Notes: generated from the letters alone by a model not told the origin. DNA of 64,000 bases from Pseudalkalibacillus decolorationis (GCF_024609785.1 NZ_JANHJQ010000017.1:1-64000), one strand, 5' to 3'. Shown: positions 15,318 to 24,979, counted from the first letter of the stretch. Made by a program: numbers and translations.

Positions 15318-16832
15318 TTAATTATCCGGTTGAAATTTATCCGGCACCTTGATTTTCACTTCATTTTCCTCAATATGAAGGCTTTCCGGAAGTTGGAACA
15401 GTCGGATATTAATTTCATTTAAGTTCATAAATTGATCTTTATTTAAACCTAAAACATCAACCCCGTTTCTACCAAATTGCTCTTCAGTCGGAATTGGTTC
15501 ACCTTCCTGATCAGTTAGTTCAAAAAAACTAAAAGGGTAGGTCTGTTCAAATGATGGATGTTGTTTTAACTGTTCTTGATAACGAGTATAATCCTGGAAA
15601 TTAACACCATAAGAGTGATCGGATTCCTGCTCGACCTTAATCTCGATTCCGACATAATTCTGTCCTAATCCTTGAGGTGACATGGCAAGTTGGTATAACG
15701 TATAATCTGTTCCCCCTACAGAGCCTATTTTACGATCGAAGGGTAAGGTTAGATCTTGCTTTTCTGTCATTTTTTTCTTAAACGCTTCCAATTCAGGTTG
15801 TTTAATGACGGTTGTTAACTCTTTTTCACTATGAAATACTGCCTTTTTAAATTCGATATTATATTGGGATAGCTGTTGACTCGGATCAAAGGGAAGGTGG
15901 ACAAAAGTTCTTCCTTCCTCATCTTCGGCAATGATTAATTCATGAAACGTTTTGTTTAACATGACTTGAAACTTATTCAAGTTGTTTTGAGATGGATTTG
16001 CTTCAAAATATAATCGTTGATAATTTAACCCAAAGATAAGTTTTTTTATCTCAATTGCAGTGTTATTCTCAAGCTGAATGGTTTTGTTAATGGGAACGGA
16101 CGCCAACGGCTTTGTCTGACTTGAGAAATCGACATTCAATGGAATATCTTCAATTACGATCCCTCTCTCAGAACCATCTACTAATTTAGCGTCGTTAATG
16201 GCCACACTATCGACTTGAGCGAATGCTTCATCGAAGTTAAACATTCCCTTTTCTTTGTCTTCAATCCAACCCAAGAATTTCTCCATGACCATTTCATTCA
16301 ATTGCGGACTGAACCATAAGGCACGATATAATCGACCATCCAATACGACCCCTTCACTTAGTTCAGTAAATCCATTCTGTCCATGGAGTAGGTGCTGTAC
16401 ATCCAGCCTGATCGCTTTCTCCTTATCGTTATGTAATGTGAGTCCTTCAAAATTTAAAGAAGGGATCTCATCCGGCTTTTCATCCCCTGGCAATAGGTTC
16501 ATACTATACAATAAGTAAAAGCTGAAGTTATCATTCCACATTTCATGGAATTGAACATCACGATTCAGCTCCATGACTGTAATCTTTTCCTCTTCAAATG
16601 AATCCATTAAGTTATAGTGATAAACACTTTTCAAAATATGTGCTTGATAATCATCCATATATCCAAGTAAAATCTTATGTAACTCGTCTTTGGATTTGGC
16701 AACCTCAAATACTTCTTCATTTACGGAAACCGCTGATTTTCCGTTTTCCTGAAACCGTTCTGCTATGTAAAAGAAACCGATTACAACTAGTATAATTGCG
16801 ATGAATCTTACCCCTTGTTTTTTCTTTTTCAT
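15318..16832 (-). CDS. Membrane-anchored protein of unknown function, paralogue 2
   Basis: A 504-residue paralogue of the next gene with the same layout: basic N-terminus MKKKKQGVR, one membrane segment (about 10-24) and a long extracytoplasmic beta-rich part. Shared motifs are given under paralogue 1. Divergence between the copies is considerable, so the duplication is old. GGGGG-type ribosome site precedes the ATG. No function can be assigned; the first gene of a two-gene unit. Confidence 0.7.
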   Translation of the reverse strand: MKKKKQGVRFIAIILVVIGFFYIAERFQENGKSAVSVNEEVFEVAKSKDELHKILLGYMDDYQAHILKSVYHYNLMDSFEEEKITVMELNRDVQFHEMWNDNFSFYLLYSMNLLPGDEKPDEIPSLNFEGLTLHNDKEKAIRLDVQHLLHGQNGFTELSEGVVLDGRLYRALWFSPQLNEMVMEKFLGWIEDKEKGMFNFDEAFAQVDSVAINDAKLVDGSERGIVIEDIPLNVDFSSQTKPLASVPINKTIQLENNTAIEIKKLIFGLNYQRLYFEANPSQNNLNKFQVMLNKTFHELIIAEDEEGRTFVHLPFDPSQQLSQYNIEFKKAVFHSEKELTTVIKQPELEAFKKKMTEKQDLTLPFDRKIGSVGGTDYTLYQLAMSPQGLGQNYVGIEIKVEQESDHSYGVNFQDYTRYQEQLKQHPSFEQTYPFSFFELTDQEGEPIPTEEQFGRNGVDVLGLNKDQFMNLNEINIRLFQLPESLHIEENEVKIKVPDKFQPDN

Positions 16833-16913
16833 GACAACCCCCTTATCTTTTCATCGTACCATAATTTTCTTCACCTGGGAGTTAATCTGTAAGAATTTTG
16901 GGATAATTCATAT

Positions 16914-17005
16914 AAAGAAAACTTGGCTAGCGCCACGCCTTAGCGCTGGCGATCGCCTTAGTTGCGCTTATACTATAGAAAGTATTTTTATACTTTCTTA
17001 ACGTG
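16914..17005 (+). repeat. Dispersed intergenic repeat, family C
   Basis: Starts AAAGAAAACTTGGCTAGCGC and ends TATACTATAGAAAGTATTTT then TATACTTTCTTAACGTG. Its inner part GCTAGCGCCACGCCTTAGCG is shared with the copy at 30292-30397. Confidence 0.8.
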
Positions 17006-17020
17006 TGTCCCGAATTTTCT

Positions 17021-17160
17021 AGTTGAATTGTTCTCAGTACGGATAGATTCCAGGTTTTCCGGATGAATTATTCTCAATGCGGATGGATTCCAGGTTTTCC
17101 AGATGAATTATTCTCAATGCGGATGATTTCTGTAAACTCCGGATGATTTCTATTAAGAAT
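17021..17160. repeat. 40-bp tandem repeat, about three copies
   Basis: The unit begins GAATTATTCTCAATGCGGAT and continues GGATTCCAGGTTTTCC; copies start at about 17025, 17065 and 17105, a 40-bp period. The third copy decays into GGATGATTTCTGTAAACTCC and GGATGATTTCT. No palindromic repeat/spacer structure is present. Confidence 0.8.
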
Positions 17161-17491
17161 AGCTGTTAATTTGCATGTTTTTCATTAAATGTGATCTTCT
17201 TGTACTCTTGAAGAATACTCATTGCTACTTTTAAGGCTAAATGGCTTTAAACAGATCTCTAAAATGTACAATCACCAAGTCTAAAGACCATTTCGAATCA
17301 AAAGTTATCCACAGCTTAAGGATTTTATAGTTTTCTGTAGTTTTCAAAACAACAAGAAAAGCGCAATCGCCCTGTTCAGCCCTGAAGGTCACAGAAGGCT
17401 AGACAGTACATCTATACAACAAAAATTTTATGCTTATCTCCGTAAAAAGAACCACTCAAGATATAAATTACTCTTAAGCGGTTCTGTTGTA
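17161..17491. other. Intergenic stretch without gene
   Basis: Low-complexity AT-rich DNA with a repeat remnant at 17353-17430 (AGAAAAGCGCAATCGCCCTG, then CTAGACAGTACATCTATACA). A short inverted pair flanks the gabT stop region (ACCACTCAAG/CTTAAGCGGT near 17451-17485), which may be the gabT terminator. Nothing else is seen. Confidence 0.5.
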
Positions 17492-18811
17492 CTAGCTCGT
17501 AATCGTTTGTTGGAGTTCTTGAAGTTGCTTCTCCATTCGATTTAACCCTTCGTCCAGTTGTTCATCAGTGATTACAAGGGGTGAAAGGATTCTCACAATA
17601 TTACTGTATAACCCTGCTCCCATAATCGCAACACCGTTCTTGTTGCATTGTGAAGTGAATTGCTTGGTTAAGATCGGATCGGGTTCCTTCGTTAATGGAT
17701 CTTTCACAAATTCCATCGCACACATTGCTCCTAGTCCGCGTATATCGCCAATGAACGAGTATTCTTTTTTCCATTGCTTAAAGCGGTCCATAATCCTCTG
17801 ACCAATCATGTTGGCGCGGTGTAAGAGATTATCTTCTTCAATAGTCTCAATTACCTTTAAAGCAGCAACACATCCGAGTGGACTTCCTCCATACGTTCCG
17901 CCGATTTCACCAGGATTGGGAGCATCCATTATCTCAGACCTGCCTGTTACTGCACTAATCGGCAGCCCAGCAGCGATCGATTTTGACATTGTCATTAGAT
18001 CTGGATGGACACCGAAGTGTTCTGTTGCGAACATTTTTCCTGTTCGGCCAAATCCAGTCTGAATTTCGTCCATGATCATAACAATTCCATATTGATCACA
18101 GATTTCACGAATGCCTTGCACAAACCGTGTAGATGGAATTACAAATCCACCTTCACCTTGCACGGGTTCAAGAATGATCGCTGCAACTTCCTCTACCGGA
18201 ACCTCTGAAAGAAAGAAGTCTTCAAATTCTCTAAGGATGGCTTCATCAACTTCCTCTGGAGTTCGCTCATCACGATAATAATATGGGTAAGACATTTTAT
18301 AGGTATCTGGTGCAAAAGGACCGAAACCGAATTTATACGGCTTTACTTTACTAGTTAAACTCATCGCAAGCAATGTCCTGCCGTGGAAACCACGATCAAA
18401 TGAAATAATCGCTTTTTTACCCGTGTACTTACGAGCAATTTTAACCGCATTCTCAACCGCTTCAGCTCCACTATTTAAAAAGAACGTCTTTTTCGGAAAT
18501 TCACCTGGTGTAATTCGATTTAAGGTTTCTGCAAGTTCTACATATGGTTCATACATCATGACGTGGAAGCATGGGTGAATATATCGGTCAAGTTGTTCCT
18601 TTAACGCTTCAACGACCTTCGGAGGGCAGTGACCCGTATTTAGCGTTCCAATCGCCCCCGCAAAATCAATAAATTCATTCCCATCTACATCCTTCATTAA
18701 AGCTCCGTTTGCTTCTTCAACAAATGAAAGAATCGTATTAAATGGCCCGCGGGGTACATTTTCTTCCTTTCGTTTTAAAAGTTCTTCAGCTTTTGGTCCA
18801 GGATAGTTCAT
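17492..18811 (-). CDS. gabT: Class III aminotransferase (4-aminobutyrate type)
   Basis: A PLP-dependent class III aminotransferase of 439 residues. Visible are the cofactor region NSGAEAVENAVKIARKYTGK, the DEIQTGFGRTG stretch with the conserved Asp, and the Schiff-base lysine in MSKSIAAGLPISAV. The closest match by eye is GABA aminotransferase. Its ATG overlaps the yodQ stop by 4 nt, making it the last gene of the lysine-degradation unit. It may act on an amino acid produced in beta-lysine breakdown; the substrate is an inference. Confidence 0.85.
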   Translation of the reverse strand: MNYPGPKAEELLKRKEENVPRGPFNTILSFVEEANGALMKDVDGNEFIDFAGAIGTLNTGHCPPKVVEALKEQLDRYIHPCFHVMMYEPYVELAETLNRITPGEFPKKTFFLNSGAEAVENAVKIARKYTGKKAIISFDRGFHGRTLLAMSLTSKVKPYKFGFGPFAPDTYKMSYPYYYRDERTPEEVDEAILREFEDFFLSEVPVEEVAAIILEPVQGEGGFVIPSTRFVQGIREICDQYGIVMIMDEIQTGFGRTGKMFATEHFGVHPDLMTMSKSIAAGLPISAVTGRSEIMDAPNPGEIGGTYGGSPLGCVAALKVIETIEEDNLLHRANMIGQRIMDRFKQWKKEYSFIGDIRGLGAMCAMEFVKDPLTKEPDPILTKQFTSQCNKNGVAIMGAGLYSNIVRILSPLVITDEQLDEGLNRMEKQLQELQQTITS

Positions 18812-20064
18812 AGGTTATCCCCTCCACACCAGTCATAGATTACTAAGGTGAAAATTTGAGCAGCTTCGAAAATTTTATCAATTTCGATGTATTCATTTGG
18901 GTAATGTGCAACAGAGGTTACACCTGGTCCAATAACAATTGACGGGGTATTGCCGACTTGTGTAAGAAGACCACCATCCGTTCCCCATGGTGATGCTTCA
19001 ATGACAGGCTCTTTTCGAGTGACTTCTTTAAATCGATTTTGTAAGATTCCCATCAACTCATGCTCTACATCGATTGCTCCTGGTAGCCATTGTGCACCGA
19101 ACCATTCGATTTTCAATGGGTGATCGTTGAGCCATTCATCATCAATCTCAGCTAAAACACGTTCGAATTCTACTTTTACCTCTTCTAAACTTTCTTCAGG
19201 ACCAACTCCAATTCTGCCTTCAATAGTAACTTCATCCGGAACAGATGATGGCCAACTACCACCATTGATCGTTCCAATATTGATAGGCAACGGAATCGGA
19301 GTGTTTTTGTATAGAGGACTCGTAACCCTACTATTACGAACGTGTTCAAGTTGTTGGATCTTTTTAACGACAAGCATAACTTTTTCAATGGAGCTAACAC
19401 CTTCATATCGCGTACCGCCATGTGCAGCTCTTCCGACTACATTCACACGAAACCACATTGAGCCTTGTTGTGATGGGAATATTTTCATATTGGTCGGTTC
19501 TGGAATAAGTGCGGCATCTGCTGTGTGCCCCCGAAGTATTGCTGCTAATGTACCTGCACCGCCGCTCTCCTCTTCTATAACACTATGAAAAAGAACATCC
19601 CCTTTAAGGGAAACACCTAAATCTTTTAAACATTGCAGGGCAAGCAGGAGCGAGAGATTGCCCCCCTTCATATCGGTAACTCCTCTACCATACATTTTGC
19701 CATCTTTAATGTGTCCACTGTATGGATCTTGCTCCCATTGGTTTAGATCACCTGAAGGGACAACGTCAATATGCCCATTTAATACAAGGGATTTCCCACC
19801 ACCCGTACCTTCCCATTTCCCGACAACGTTTGGACTTTTGGAAAAGTCTTTTCGGGTCGCACAAAAATATGGGTGATTTAAGAACTCCTCGTCGTCCGGA
19901 ACCCAATAATCAACCTCTAAACCCATTTCAATTAACCGGTCCCTTACAAGCTTTTGGACACCTTCTTCTTGCCCCTGCACACTTCCCTCTTGGACGAGTT
20001 TTTGTAGGAATGAGATTGCTTCTTCCCGATTAAGTTCCATCCATTTCCAAACCTTTTCTCGCAT
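18808..20064 (-). CDS. yodQ: M20-family deacylase YodQ
   Basis: A metal-dependent amidohydrolase of 418 residues in the ArgE/DapE/peptidase M20 family. Metal ligands are in LNGHIDVVPSGD, GRGVTDMKGG, VIEEESGGAG and the C-terminal GPGVTSVAHYPNEY. The frame is open to 20157, but GGGAGGGG sits 5-6 nt before the ATG at 20064. In B. subtilis yodQ lies in the same cluster; a role in removing the acetyl group from an acetyl-beta-lysine intermediate made by YodP is inferred. Confidence 0.88.
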   Translation of the reverse strand: MREKVWKWMELNREEAISFLQKLVQEGSVQGQEEGVQKLVRDRLIEMGLEVDYWVPDDEEFLNHPYFCATRKDFSKSPNVVGKWEGTGGGKSLVLNGHIDVVPSGDLNQWEQDPYSGHIKDGKMYGRGVTDMKGGNLSLLLALQCLKDLGVSLKGDVLFHSVIEEESGGAGTLAAILRGHTADAALIPEPTNMKIFPSQQGSMWFRVNVVGRAAHGGTRYEGVSSIEKVMLVVKKIQQLEHVRNSRVTSPLYKNTPIPLPINIGTINGGSWPSSVPDEVTIEGRIGVGPEESLEEVKVEFERVLAEIDDEWLNDHPLKIEWFGAQWLPGAIDVEHELMGILQNRFKEVTRKEPVIEASPWGTDGGLLTQVGNTPSIVIGPGVTSVAHYPNEYIEIDKIFEAAQIFTLVIYDWCGGDNL

Positions 20065-20083
20065 GGTATCCCCTCCCTTTATG

Positions 20084-20150
20084 TAAAGAAAACTTGGTAA
20101 GGACGAACGCAGTGAAGACCGAACCTTAGTTGCCCTTATACTTGGTTCCA
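20084..20150 (+). repeat. Diverged family C repeat
   Basis: AAAGAAAACTTGG at the left and CCTTAGTTGCCCTTATACTT at the right, in the gap between yodR and yodQ. It does not contain an obvious terminator, so the operon may continue through it. Confidence 0.6.
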
Positions 20151-20192
20151 AGGTCAAGCTTTGGTACAGACTGAGCCTAATAAAAACTGGGG

Positions 20193-20855
20193 CTAAGAAT
20201 TAATCGAGAGCATTGTACTCACCTTAAAGTCCGCATCCGTTGCTTGTTCAATTTCTTCTAGGGTATATGGACTCATTATTTCAATTAATTCTAGACCGTC
20301 CACGTTTATTTGGAACACAGCCATTTCAGTTATAATCATGTTTGCACCTTTTTGTACGGTTAAGGGAAGGGTGCAGTGCTCAACTATTTTGGATGCCCCG
20401 TCCTTATTTGTATGATTCATAAGGATGATTACCTTTTTTGCCTTTTGAGCAAGATCAATCGCACCACCCATCCCTGGTACTCGTTTTCCAGGTACAATCC
20501 AGTTGGCAATATCTCCATATTCACTTACTTCAAGAGCTCCTAAAATAGTCAAATCAAGATAACCTTTGCGTATAATCCCAAATGCAGTAGCACTGTCAAA
20601 ATAAGATGCCCCTTCGTTGAGCGTTACTGGATACCCCCCCGCATTCGAAAGATGTCCATCTTCTGTACCTGGATCGGGGGAAGGACCCATTCCTAAAATT
20701 CCATTTTCCGTATGAAGCATAACCCCTAATTCTGGTTTCAAATAGTCACCTACAAGTGTTGGAATTCCTATTCCGAGGTTGACGACCATTCCTTTTGTTA
20801 TTTCTTGCGCAGCGCGTTTGGCGATACGTCCTCTCGTTTCAGCTCCCAAACCCAT
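20193..20855 (-). CDS. yodR: CoA-transferase subunit B YodR
   Basis: Beta subunit of a 3-oxoacid/acetoacetate-type CoA-transferase, 220 residues. VVNLGIGIPTLV and the NGILGMGPSPD... region with the catalytic-loop glutamate (HTENGILG) identify it. The start at 20855 has AAAGGGGTGG before it and overlaps the end of yodS by 58 nt; the reading frame extends to 20918. With YodS it should move CoA between acids produced from lysine. Confidence 0.93.
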   Translation of the reverse strand: MGLGAETRGRIAKRAAQEITKGMVVNLGIGIPTLVGDYLKPELGVMLHTENGILGMGPSPDPGTEDGHLSNAGGYPVTLNEGASYFDSATAFGIIRKGYLDLTILGALEVSEYGDIANWIVPGKRVPGMGGAIDLAQKAKKVIILMNHTNKDGASKIVEHCTLPLTVQKGANMIITEMAVFQINVDGLELIEIMSPYTLEEIEQATDADFKVSTMLSINS

Positions 20856-21532
20856 TTCCAGTCCACCCCTTTGCTTGGTACAATATAATCCACAAACACC
20901 CCAGGAGTTACGATACACTCAGGGTCAAGTTCACCCGTTTCAACAATTCGTTCAACTTCCACAATGGTAATATCACCAGCCGTTGCAACAAGTGGATTTG
21001 TATTCCGTGCGCTTTTATCGAAGGTTAAATTCCCATATCGATCTGCTTCTTTCGCAAACACGATCGCTACATCTGCAGTGAGTGCGGGTTCAATCATATA
21101 AGGTCGGTTCTCTAGTGTGACTTGCTGTTTTTCTTTTTCCACACGTGTACCAAGTCCTACATCAACAAGAATACCCCCAAGTCCCATACCTCCAGCCCGG
21201 ATCTTCTCGGCCAGAGTTCCCTGCGGGTAAAATTCTACATCGAGTTCACCGTCGTGCATCTGTTTACCGGCTTCAGGATTTGAACCAATATGAGAAGCAA
21301 TGAGTGATTTCACCCTTTTTTCAGTAATTAATTTCCCGGGTCCAATCCAAGGAAAACCGACATCATTTGATATAAGCTTTATGTCTGTGATACCTAGGTC
21401 AAGAATCAAATTGACAAGGGTAGGAGGTGCACCTACACCACCGAATCCGCCGCACATCAACGTCATACCATTTTGAAAATGATCGGTGATCTGTTCATAA
21501 CTTACAACTTTTGCAGGAATATCGTGCATCAA
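20798..21532 (-). CDS. yodS: CoA-transferase subunit A YodS
   Basis: Alpha subunit of the CoA-transferase, 244 residues, with the GGFGGVGAPPTLVNLI glycine-rich loop and the SHIGSNPEAGKQM and PALTADVAIVFA blocks typical of the family. The start is TTG 8 nt after GGGGG, followed at once by an ATG. It precedes and overlaps yodR; the two subunits work as one enzyme. Confidence 0.92.
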   Translation of the reverse strand: MMHDIPAKVVSYEQITDHFQNGMTLMCGGFGGVGAPPTLVNLILDLGITDIKLISNDVGFPWIGPGKLITEKRVKSLIASHIGSNPEAGKQMHDGELDVEFYPQGTLAEKIRAGGMGLGGILVDVGLGTRVEKEKQQVTLENRPYMIEPALTADVAIVFAKEADRYGNLTFDKSARNTNPLVATAGDITIVEVERIVETGELDPECIVTPGVFVDYIVPSKGVDWKWVWELKREDVSPNALRKK

Positions 21533-21569
21533 GTGCGCATCCCCCTTCTTCTAATTTTCAAACACCGTA

Positions 21570-22940
21570 TTAGCTGATCGACCGGTGGTGAAGCAGTCCT
21601 TCTTGATCAAGCTCAAAGCTGATTTCTGCAACCGCTTTCTCGAGAGTTGAGACGAGAACCCGTATTTCTTCTTTAGTAATCGTTAGCGGAGGAGCAATAA
21701 TAACTGAATCACCTGACGTACCGTTAATTCCTCCAACTGCTGGGTATACGATTAACCCTTTTTCAAAACATCGTTTAATCATTCGCTCTGTTACAAAGGT
21801 ATGAATTGGGAAGCATTCCTTCGTATCTGGATTACTAATAAATTCAAGCCCCCACATCATACCAAGGCCTCGCAAGTCACCAATAAGTGGGTATTTATGT
21901 TGTAATTGCCTAAGCTCTTGTTCCAAGATCGGGACATTGAAAGTGGATAAATCAATCACTTGATGCGCTTCCATATAATTAAGGACAGCTAGTGCAATCG
22001 CTGCTGATTGAGGGTTACCACTCAACGTATGCCCACTCATTATTACTTTTGAACCACTATTGATTGTGCTAATAATGTGCTCAGAAATCATCGTTGCACC
22101 AATGGGTGTATACCCCCCGCTTAAGCCTTTTCCAATCGCCATAATATCGGGTTCGATGCCCCAATGGTCCATTGCAAACGCTTTTCCTGTACGCCCAAAG
22201 CCTGTCATCACTTCATCGGCAATTAAAAGCACCTCATATTTATCACAAATTTCTTTTATTCGTGCATAATATGGTTCAGGCGGTACAATTGCCCCACCGG
22301 CTGCACCGATAATGGGCTCAAATACAAAGGCTGCCACTTTATCCGGACCAATGCGTTGGATTGCTGTTTCAAGCTCATTGGCACACTTCATACCGCAAGA
22401 TGGATACGTATCGTAAAATGGACACTGATAACAGTATGGTGGTGAAACAAGTGGGTAATCTGCTAGTAAAGACGAAAACCGGTTTCGACGAAGAACATGA
22501 CCGGACATCGAAAGAGCACCAAGAGTAATTCCATGATAACTGGTCCACCTTGATATAACACGGTCTTTTTCCTTACGTCCCTTTTCCTGCCAGTATTGAA
22601 CAGCAATTTTCAATGCCGTTTCCATTGCTTCTGATCCACTATTTACAAAAAATACATAATTTAAATCTCCGGGTGCAATTTGTGAAAGCTTTGAAGCTAA
22701 TTCCTCCGCAGGGCGATTGGTAAACTGAGAACGGTAAACAAATGAAATCTTTTCAGCTTGTTCCTTCATCGCCTCGATTATTTCTGTAACACCATGCCCA
22801 ATATTGGCTGTGACCGCTCCTGATGCTCCGTCCAAATATCGGTTTCCTTCCGTATCGTATAAATAGATTCCTTTCCCATATGAAACTTCTGGGTATTGAG
22901 CTCCAAGTAAAGGTTTAATGAGATGTGATTGGTTGGCCAT
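21570..22940 (-). CDS. yodT: Class III aminotransferase YodT
   Basis: A PLP enzyme of 456 residues from the chosen ATG, which has AGAGGTG 9 nt upstream; the frame is open to 22979. FFVNSGSEAMETALKIAVQY, DEVMTGFGRTG and the lysine in IGKGLSGGYTPIG mark the cofactor site. A cysteine-rich insert (YCYQCPFYDTYPSCGMKC) is present, a feature I recall from YodT-like proteins and possibly metal binding. It would transaminate beta-lysine or its derivative. Confidence 0.9.
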   Translation of the reverse strand: MANQSHLIKPLLGAQYPEVSYGKGIYLYDTEGNRYLDGASGAVTANIGHGVTEIIEAMKEQAEKISFVYRSQFTNRPAEELASKLSQIAPGDLNYVFFVNSGSEAMETALKIAVQYWQEKGRKEKDRVISRWTSYHGITLGALSMSGHVLRRNRFSSLLADYPLVSPPYCYQCPFYDTYPSCGMKCANELETAIQRIGPDKVAAFVFEPIIGAAGGAIVPPEPYYARIKEICDKYEVLLIADEVMTGFGRTGKAFAMDHWGIEPDIMAIGKGLSGGYTPIGATMISEHIISTINSGSKVIMSGHTLSGNPQSAAIALAVLNYMEAHQVIDLSTFNVPILEQELRQLQHKYPLIGDLRGLGMMWGLEFISNPDTKECFPIHTFVTERMIKRCFEKGLIVYPAVGGINGTSGDSVIIAPPLTITKEEIRVLVSTLEKAVAEISFELDQEGLLHHRSIS

Positions 22941-22978
22941 GGCGGATGACACCTCTTTTCTGTTTATGTTGATATTCA

Positions 22979-23090
22979 AGGGTCTGACTCTTAATGGGAA
23001 TACTTATAGGGGTCTGACTCCTCCACTGACTCTTTAGTTGGAGGAAGTCTGACTCCCTACAATAGAGAAAATCCCATGGTGAGGCGATCT
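22979..23090. repeat. Short direct repeats and hairpin between yokU-like gene and yodT
   Basis: GGTCTGACTC occurs at 22981 and 23011 and GTCTGACTCC at 23046. CTCCTCCA and TGGAGGAAG around 23018-23046 can form a hairpin. There is no T-run, so it may be a processing or attenuation structure in the operon. Confidence 0.5.
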
Positions 23091-23127
23091 GACCACCTGT
23101 TTAAATCAACAACTCATGATAGATACG

Positions 23128-23400
23128 TTATGCTTTAAAATAATTTCGTTGTAGTAATCGTGGTTGCTCCATAAGAACACTATATGAAATAGAATTCGGT
23201 AAGAGCTTAGTGTTGATTAGCATTAATTGATCCTCTATATCATCAATTAATGTTTCCTCCTGATAGATCATCCCACAATCGGGACACGCTACTGAGGGCA
23301 TTTCTGTAATTTCAATTGCCCGGGTTCCATCAGGCAGTTCCCAATAACACGTTTTCTTATCTTGATAGGCTTCGTTGGAACCACACCACATACAATGCAT
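23128..23400 (-). CDS. YokU-family zinc-finger protein
   Basis: A 90-residue protein with two CxxC pairs, CMWCGSN at the N-terminus and CPDCGMIY near residue 39, giving a YgiT/MqsA-like zinc finger. Proteins of this family are found next to kamA in Bacillaceae. It starts 12 nt after kamA, so it is part of the operon. The role is not known; maturation of the iron-sulfur aminomutase or regulation are possibilities. Confidence 0.8.
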   Translation of the reverse strand: MHCMWCGSNEAYQDKKTCYWELPDGTRAIEITEMPSVACPDCGMIYQEETLIDDIEDQLMLINTKLLPNSISYSVLMEQPRLLQRNYFKA

Positions 23401-23411
23401 TCAATCCCTCC

Positions 23412-24806
23412 TTAATCTCCTGCCGTCTTCTTTTTCTGTTCAGCTTGCCATTTTCGTTCAATCATTTCGTCACGTTTGGTTCGTTTATCTTTTAAAGAAC
23501 TGTGTTCAGTGTCTGTTTCATAGGTTTTACGACGATTGAAACGTTGTAGTCCTTCTGGCACAAGGTTGAATGCCTCATCCTTCATTAATCCTGCTACACC
23601 GATCGATTTCGGTTTTTCAGTAATCTCATATACTTCATCAAAGTATGCATCAGCGCGTCCTGGAACGTACTCCTGTGGTTCTGGATATGTTGTAATTACG
23701 CCCTCAAAATTACGTAGTACAACCTTATCGGCACTTTGTGAAATCATATAATTTGGCTGTAAGGAGATTTTTCCTCCTCCACCAGGTGCATCACATACGA
23801 ACGTTGGGACTGCGTACCCAGAAGTGTGACCGCGAAGGGCTTCAATAATCTCTAGTCCTTTTGAAACCGGTGCTCTAAAGTGTCCAATACCTTCTGATAG
23901 ATCACATTGGTAAATATAATATGGACGTACACGAATTTTGACAAGATCATGCATCAATTTTTTCATAATATGTGTACTGTCGTTTATTCCAGCAAGGATA
24001 ACCGCCTGATTTCCTAATGGTACTCCAGCATCGGCAAGCATTTCACAAGCCTTTTTGGATTCTTCGGTAATTTCAATCGATGTATTAAAATGTGTATTCA
24101 GCCAAACAGGATGGTATTTCTTAAGAATGTTGCACAAATTCTCTGTAATTCGTTGAGGGAACACGACAGGTGCACGAGTTCCGATCCGTATAATTTCCAC
24201 ATGTGGGATTGCCCTTAAGTTTTTCAATACATATTCAACAATGTTGTCATTAATTAAAAGTCCGTCTCCACCTGAAATTAATACATCTCGAACTTCAGGT
24301 GTCTCAGCAATGTAGTTAATTGCAGCATCGAGCTGTTTCTTTGGAACACCCATTCCAATTTGTCCAGAGAAGCGGCGCCGCGTACAGTAACGACAATACA
24401 TCGAACACTGATTCGTAACGAGGAACAAAACACGATCAGGGTACCGATGTGTCAGACCTGGTACGGGTGAATCTTCATCTTCATGGAGCGGATCTTCTAA
24501 ATCATATTTCGTTTTGTTAATTTCTGCAGAAATCGGCACGGACTGCATACGAACCGGGCAACGAGGGTCATCTGGGTTCATTAATGACGCATAATAGGGT
24601 GTAATGTTCAGCGGGATTGTCTTTGTTGAGATGCGCACACCGTCTTCTTCATCAGGTGTAAGATTAATGACCTTTTTCAAATCGTCAACCGTTCGGATTG
24701 TGTTTGTAAGCTGCCAGAGCCAATCATTCCATTGCTCTTCCGTTACATCTTTCCACAACTCAATGTCCTTCCAATGGCGTGTTGGTTTATAAATAGATTG
24801 AAGCAT
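23412..24806 (-). CDS. kamA: L-lysine 2,3-aminomutase
   Basis: A radical SAM, PLP-dependent enzyme of 464 residues that converts L-lysine to L-beta-lysine. The 4Fe-4S cysteines are C134, C138 and C141 (NQCSMYCRYC). Further conserved parts are the SGGDGLLI glycine-rich strand and VCDAPGGGGKI with the PLP/substrate loop. GGGGG lies 6 nt before the ATG at 24806. It follows a sigma-54 promoter and heads the lysine cluster. Confidence 0.96.
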   Translation of the reverse strand: MLQSIYKPTRHWKDIELWKDVTEEQWNDWLWQLTNTIRTVDDLKKVINLTPDEEDGVRISTKTIPLNITPYYASLMNPDDPRCPVRMQSVPISAEINKTKYDLEDPLHEDEDSPVPGLTHRYPDRVLFLVTNQCSMYCRYCTRRRFSGQIGMGVPKKQLDAAINYIAETPEVRDVLISGGDGLLINDNIVEYVLKNLRAIPHVEIIRIGTRAPVVFPQRITENLCNILKKYHPVWLNTHFNTSIEITEESKKACEMLADAGVPLGNQAVILAGINDSTHIMKKLMHDLVKIRVRPYYIYQCDLSEGIGHFRAPVSKGLEIIEALRGHTSGYAVPTFVCDAPGGGGKISLQPNYMISQSADKVVLRNFEGVITTYPEPQEYVPGRADAYFDEVYEITEKPKSIGVAGLMKDEAFNLVPEGLQRFNRRKTYETDTEHSSLKDKRTKRDEMIERKWQAEQKKKTAGD

Positions 24807-24842
24807 GTCATTCCCCCTATTTTTTAGTCTCACCCTGAATAA

Positions 24843-24858
24843 TGCAAGTTTTGTGCCA
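24843..24858 (-). promoter_or_regulatory. Sigma-54 (-24/-12) promoter of the kamA operon
   Basis: The minus strand reads TTGGCACAAAACTTGCAT, an exact TGGCAC-N5-TTGCA match, 37 nt before the kamA start codon. The sigma-54 activator gene lies immediately upstream, so both parts of the control system are present. Confidence 0.93.
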
Positions 24859-24979
24859 ATTTTAATTATTCTGTATAATAAGTGGCTAATTTACTATATG
24901 AGTGGACGTATATAAAGGGTGAATGACTAATCAAAAGGAATTTAAGAAGGTTTTTATCCAGTTATAGAGAAAATACCGC

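Noticed and set aside
17021..17160. CRISPR array
   Set aside because: The units are contiguous, without unique spacers, and no cas gene is present in the window.
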